From contig NZ_OY762974.1 of the NCBI RefSeq assembly GCF_963667135.1, positions 248,001 through 312,000 of the forward strand: 64,000 nt of DNA, read 5' to 3'. The DNA comes from an uncultured Macellibacteroides sp. (GTDB lineage Bacteria; Bacteroidota; Bacteroidia; Bacteroidales; Tannerellaceae). Positions 62,132 through 64,000 of the stretch are shown piece after piece. Below the pieces are notes generated by a model. It worked only from the letters and a program-made list of their open reading frames with translations, searched no databases and was not told the origin of the DNA. Each line of letters starts with the position of its first letter. The first letter of the stretch is position 1. Made by a program: the position numbers and the translations under genes.

Positions 62132-63763
62132 TTATTTTTCTCCAAGAAACGGATAACCATAGTGCGTTGGCGAAACGTACGTCTCTTTTATAGTCCGGGG
62201 ATTAGTCCACCGAATCAGGTTAAGCGGACCTCCCGCTTTATCATTTGTTCCTGAAGCACGTGAACCACCAAACGGCTGTTGAGCAATAACCGCACCGGTT
62301 GGCTTATCGTTAATATAAAAGTTTCCGGCAGCATAACGCAACAACTTGAAAGCCTTATCTATCGCATACCTGTCGCGTGCAAAAATGGACCCGGTTAATG
62401 CGTAAGGCGATGTCCGGTCACATAGTTCCAACGTTTCCTCATATTGCTTGTCATCGTAAACAAAAATAGTAATAACAGGACCGAAAATCTCTTCTGCCAT
62501 AGATTTAAAGGATGGATTGGTTGTTACAATCACTGTTGGTTGTATAAAATATCCTTCTGATTTATCTCCATTACCACCAAACAAAACTGTTGCCTCAGGC
62601 GATTGCTTTGCAAAATTAATATACGACATAATGTTATCGAACGAAGCCTCATCAATCACAGCATTCACAAAGTTTGTGAAATCCTGCACATCACCCATTT
62701 GAATGGATGCTAACATAGCTCCTACCCTCTCTTTCACCTCTCCCCATAACGATGACGGAATATATGCCCGGGATGCAGCAGAACATTTCTGGCCCTGATA
62801 TTCGAACGCTCCCCGAACAATAGCAGTGGCTACATCTTCGGCAGGTGCCGAAGCATGCGCGAAAATAAAATTCTTGCCGCCTGTTTCACCCACAATTCTG
62901 GGATACGATCTATATGTACCCAAATTCTCTCCGATAGTACGCCAAAGAGTATTAAAAGTTCCAGTAGATCCGGTGAAATGGAAACCCGCCAATTCAGGAC
63001 TTTGTGTAACTACCTTACCAATTAAACTTCCCTGACCCGGAACAAAATTGACAACTCCGTCCGGCAAACCGGCCTCATGGAATATCTTCATCAATATGTA
63101 ATTGGAATAAATAGCCGTTGTCGATGGCTTCCAAACCGTAGTATTTCCCATCATGGCAGGAGCCAGATTTAAATTGGAAGCTATGGAAGTAAAATTAAAG
63201 GGAGTAAGTGTAAATACAAAGCCTTCCAATGCACGGTATTCCATTCTATTTAATATCCCTGTGTCTGAATAAGGTTGGTCGGCATAAACCTGACCAGCAT
63301 AAAAAGCGCTGAATCTCAAGAAATCGATTAATTCGCAAGGTGCGTCAATCTCTGCTTGCATCGGGTTTTTGCTCTGCCCCAGCATGACGGAAGCATTCAA
63401 AGCATAACGATATTTGGTAGAAATGAGTTCAGCAATACGCATCATAACTGATGCCCGCTCTACCCAGGGAAGTTCTGACCACTCTCGTTGTGCTTTCACG
63501 GCTGCATCAACAGCCATCTGTACTTCTTTTTCTCCAGCTTTATGATATGTTGCCAGTACGTGCTTGTGATTATGAGGCATTACCACCTTACCGGTGTTAC
63601 CTGTCCGAATTTCTTTTCCACCAATTATTAAAGGAATATCCCATTGCTCAGTAGCTAGCTGGCTAAGCATTTGTTTTAAAGAAGATTTTTCTACTGAACC
63701 GGGCGCGTATGCCTTTACCGGCTCATTAATTGGCTTGGCAAATCTAAAAATAGCATTATCCAT
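62132..63763 (-). CDS. pruA: 1-pyrroline-5-carboxylate dehydrogenase
   Basis: 543 residues of the aldehyde dehydrogenase superfamily. VGETGGKNFIFAH near 291 holds the general-base Glu and GQKCSAASRAYIP near 327 the catalytic Cys. FGPVITIFVYDD near 440 and the end TIKETYVSPTHYGYPFLG match the P5CDH subgroup. It converts glutamate semialdehyde to glutamate with NAD. It is the first gene of the operon with proline dehydrogenase. Confidence 0.95.
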   Translation of the reverse strand: MDNAIFRFAKPINEPVKAYAPGSVEKSSLKQMLSQLATEQWDIPLIIGGKEIRTGNTGKVVMPHNHKHVLATYHKAGEKEVQMAVDAAVKAQREWSELPWVERASVMMRIAELISTKYRYALNASVMLGQSKNPMQAEIDAPCELIDFLRFSAFYAGQVYADQPYSDTGILNRMEYRALEGFVFTLTPFNFTSIASNLNLAPAMMGNTTVWKPSTTAIYSNYILMKIFHEAGLPDGVVNFVPGQGSLIGKVVTQSPELAGFHFTGSTGTFNTLWRTIGENLGTYRSYPRIVGETGGKNFIFAHASAPAEDVATAIVRGAFEYQGQKCSAASRAYIPSSLWGEVKERVGAMLASIQMGDVQDFTNFVNAVIDEASFDNIMSYINFAKQSPEATVLFGGNGDKSEGYFIQPTVIVTTNPSFKSMAEEIFGPVITIFVYDDKQYEETLELCDRTSPYALTGSIFARDRYAIDKAFKLLRYAAGNFYINDKPTGAVIAQQPFGGSRASGTNDKAGGPLNLIRWTNPRTIKETYVSPTHYGYPFLGEK

Positions 63764-63893
63764 CGTTTATCGATTTTTGAAAGGTTACATTATGACGTAA
63801 ACATAGCAATTATTTTTAATATTTAAATAATGATCCTGACAAATAATATATAATGTAACATATTGAAGAAAACAAAAAAAGAAAACAAATCTT

Positions 63894-63927
63894 TTTGATG
63901 TTCATCTCAAAATACAATCTATCTTTG
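63894..63927 (+). promoter_or_regulatory. Promoter of the gene at the right edge
   Basis: TTTG (63894-63897) and TATCTTTG (63920-63927) match the -33 and -7 boxes with a 22-base spacer; the start would lie about 33 bases before the ATG at 63967. Confidence 0.5.
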
Positions 63928-63966
63928 CGGGGAAAATATTCGAGAGAATAACTTTCAATTTAAAAG

Positions 63967-64000
63967 ATGTATATGAAAAATTGGCTTTCAAACATACTGC
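63967..64000 (+). CDS. Start of an unknown gene (partial)
   Basis: ATG at 63967 (or 63973, same frame) opens a reading frame MYMKNWLSNIL that runs off the window. It lies downstream of a good promoter candidate. The product cannot be told from 11 residues. Confidence 0.5.
   Translation, partial: MYMKNWLSNIL

Overview
The window looks like a Bacteroidales chromosome, most likely a gut or anaerobic member near Parabacteroides or Bacteroides. The signs are three SusC/SusD-type or glycan-degradation loci with FecR/ECF regulators, a TAnnTTTG-type -7 promoter element in front of many genes, moderate-to-low GC and no clear Shine-Dalgarno sequences. The genus is an inference. No tRNA, rRNA, CRISPR array, transposase or phage gene was seen.

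Layout. (1) 1-930: the end of a RapZ-C-domain protein overlapping a sugar-nucleotidyltransferase gene, then a terminator. (2) 956-16538, all minus strand: a polysaccharide utilisation locus (PUL 1). In transcription order it holds an outer-membrane phospholipase A gene, ECF sigma, FecR anti-sigma, SusC, SusD, a terminator, a GH92 mannosidase with PA14 domain, alkaline phosphatase, a Tat-exported GH63-like glycosidase and a metallophosphoesterase fused to a GDPD/PI-PLC-like domain. The enzyme set suggests a phosphorylated or lipid-linked mannosyl glycan as substrate. (3) 16654-19245: a membrane-anchored MutS-like ATPase and an M48 lipoprotein protease. (4) 19453-23898: argR, a GNAT gene, argG, argC and argD, with a candidate ARG box at the promoter. 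(5) 24010-29035: C1 peptidase, 3-methyladenine glycosylase, proC, ahpC and ahpF. (6) 29267-46568: PUL 2, with two tandem esterases, a Ser-type sulfatase, two ~1,050-1,100-residue DUF5107-TPR proteins, SusD, SusC, FecR and a divergent ECF sigma gene. It has no recognisable glycoside hydrolase. (7) 46569-47051: a repeat-rich non-coding gap. (8) 47052-52591: a nitroreductase with an apparent frameshift, then an AraC regulator and a beta-mannan cassette (GH26, GH130, GPH symporter). (9) 52663-58060: an acetyltransferase, a LytS/LytTR two-component pair, a BlaI/M56 sensor pair with paired operators, and an AlbA_2 protein. (10) 58186-60873: two tandem six-hairpin glycosidase-like proteins. (11) 60927-63763: proline dehydrogenase and P5C dehydrogenase, followed by the start of an unknown gene at the right edge.

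How it works together. The two ECF/FecR/SusCD systems should sense and import glycans, and their neighbouring enzymes should trim them. The GH26-GH130-symporter cassette handles beta-1,4-mannan by phosphorolysis. Proline is both made (proC) and broken down (prodh/pruA) in this window. Four genes have the -7 box exactly five bases before the ATG, which suggests leaderless mRNAs.
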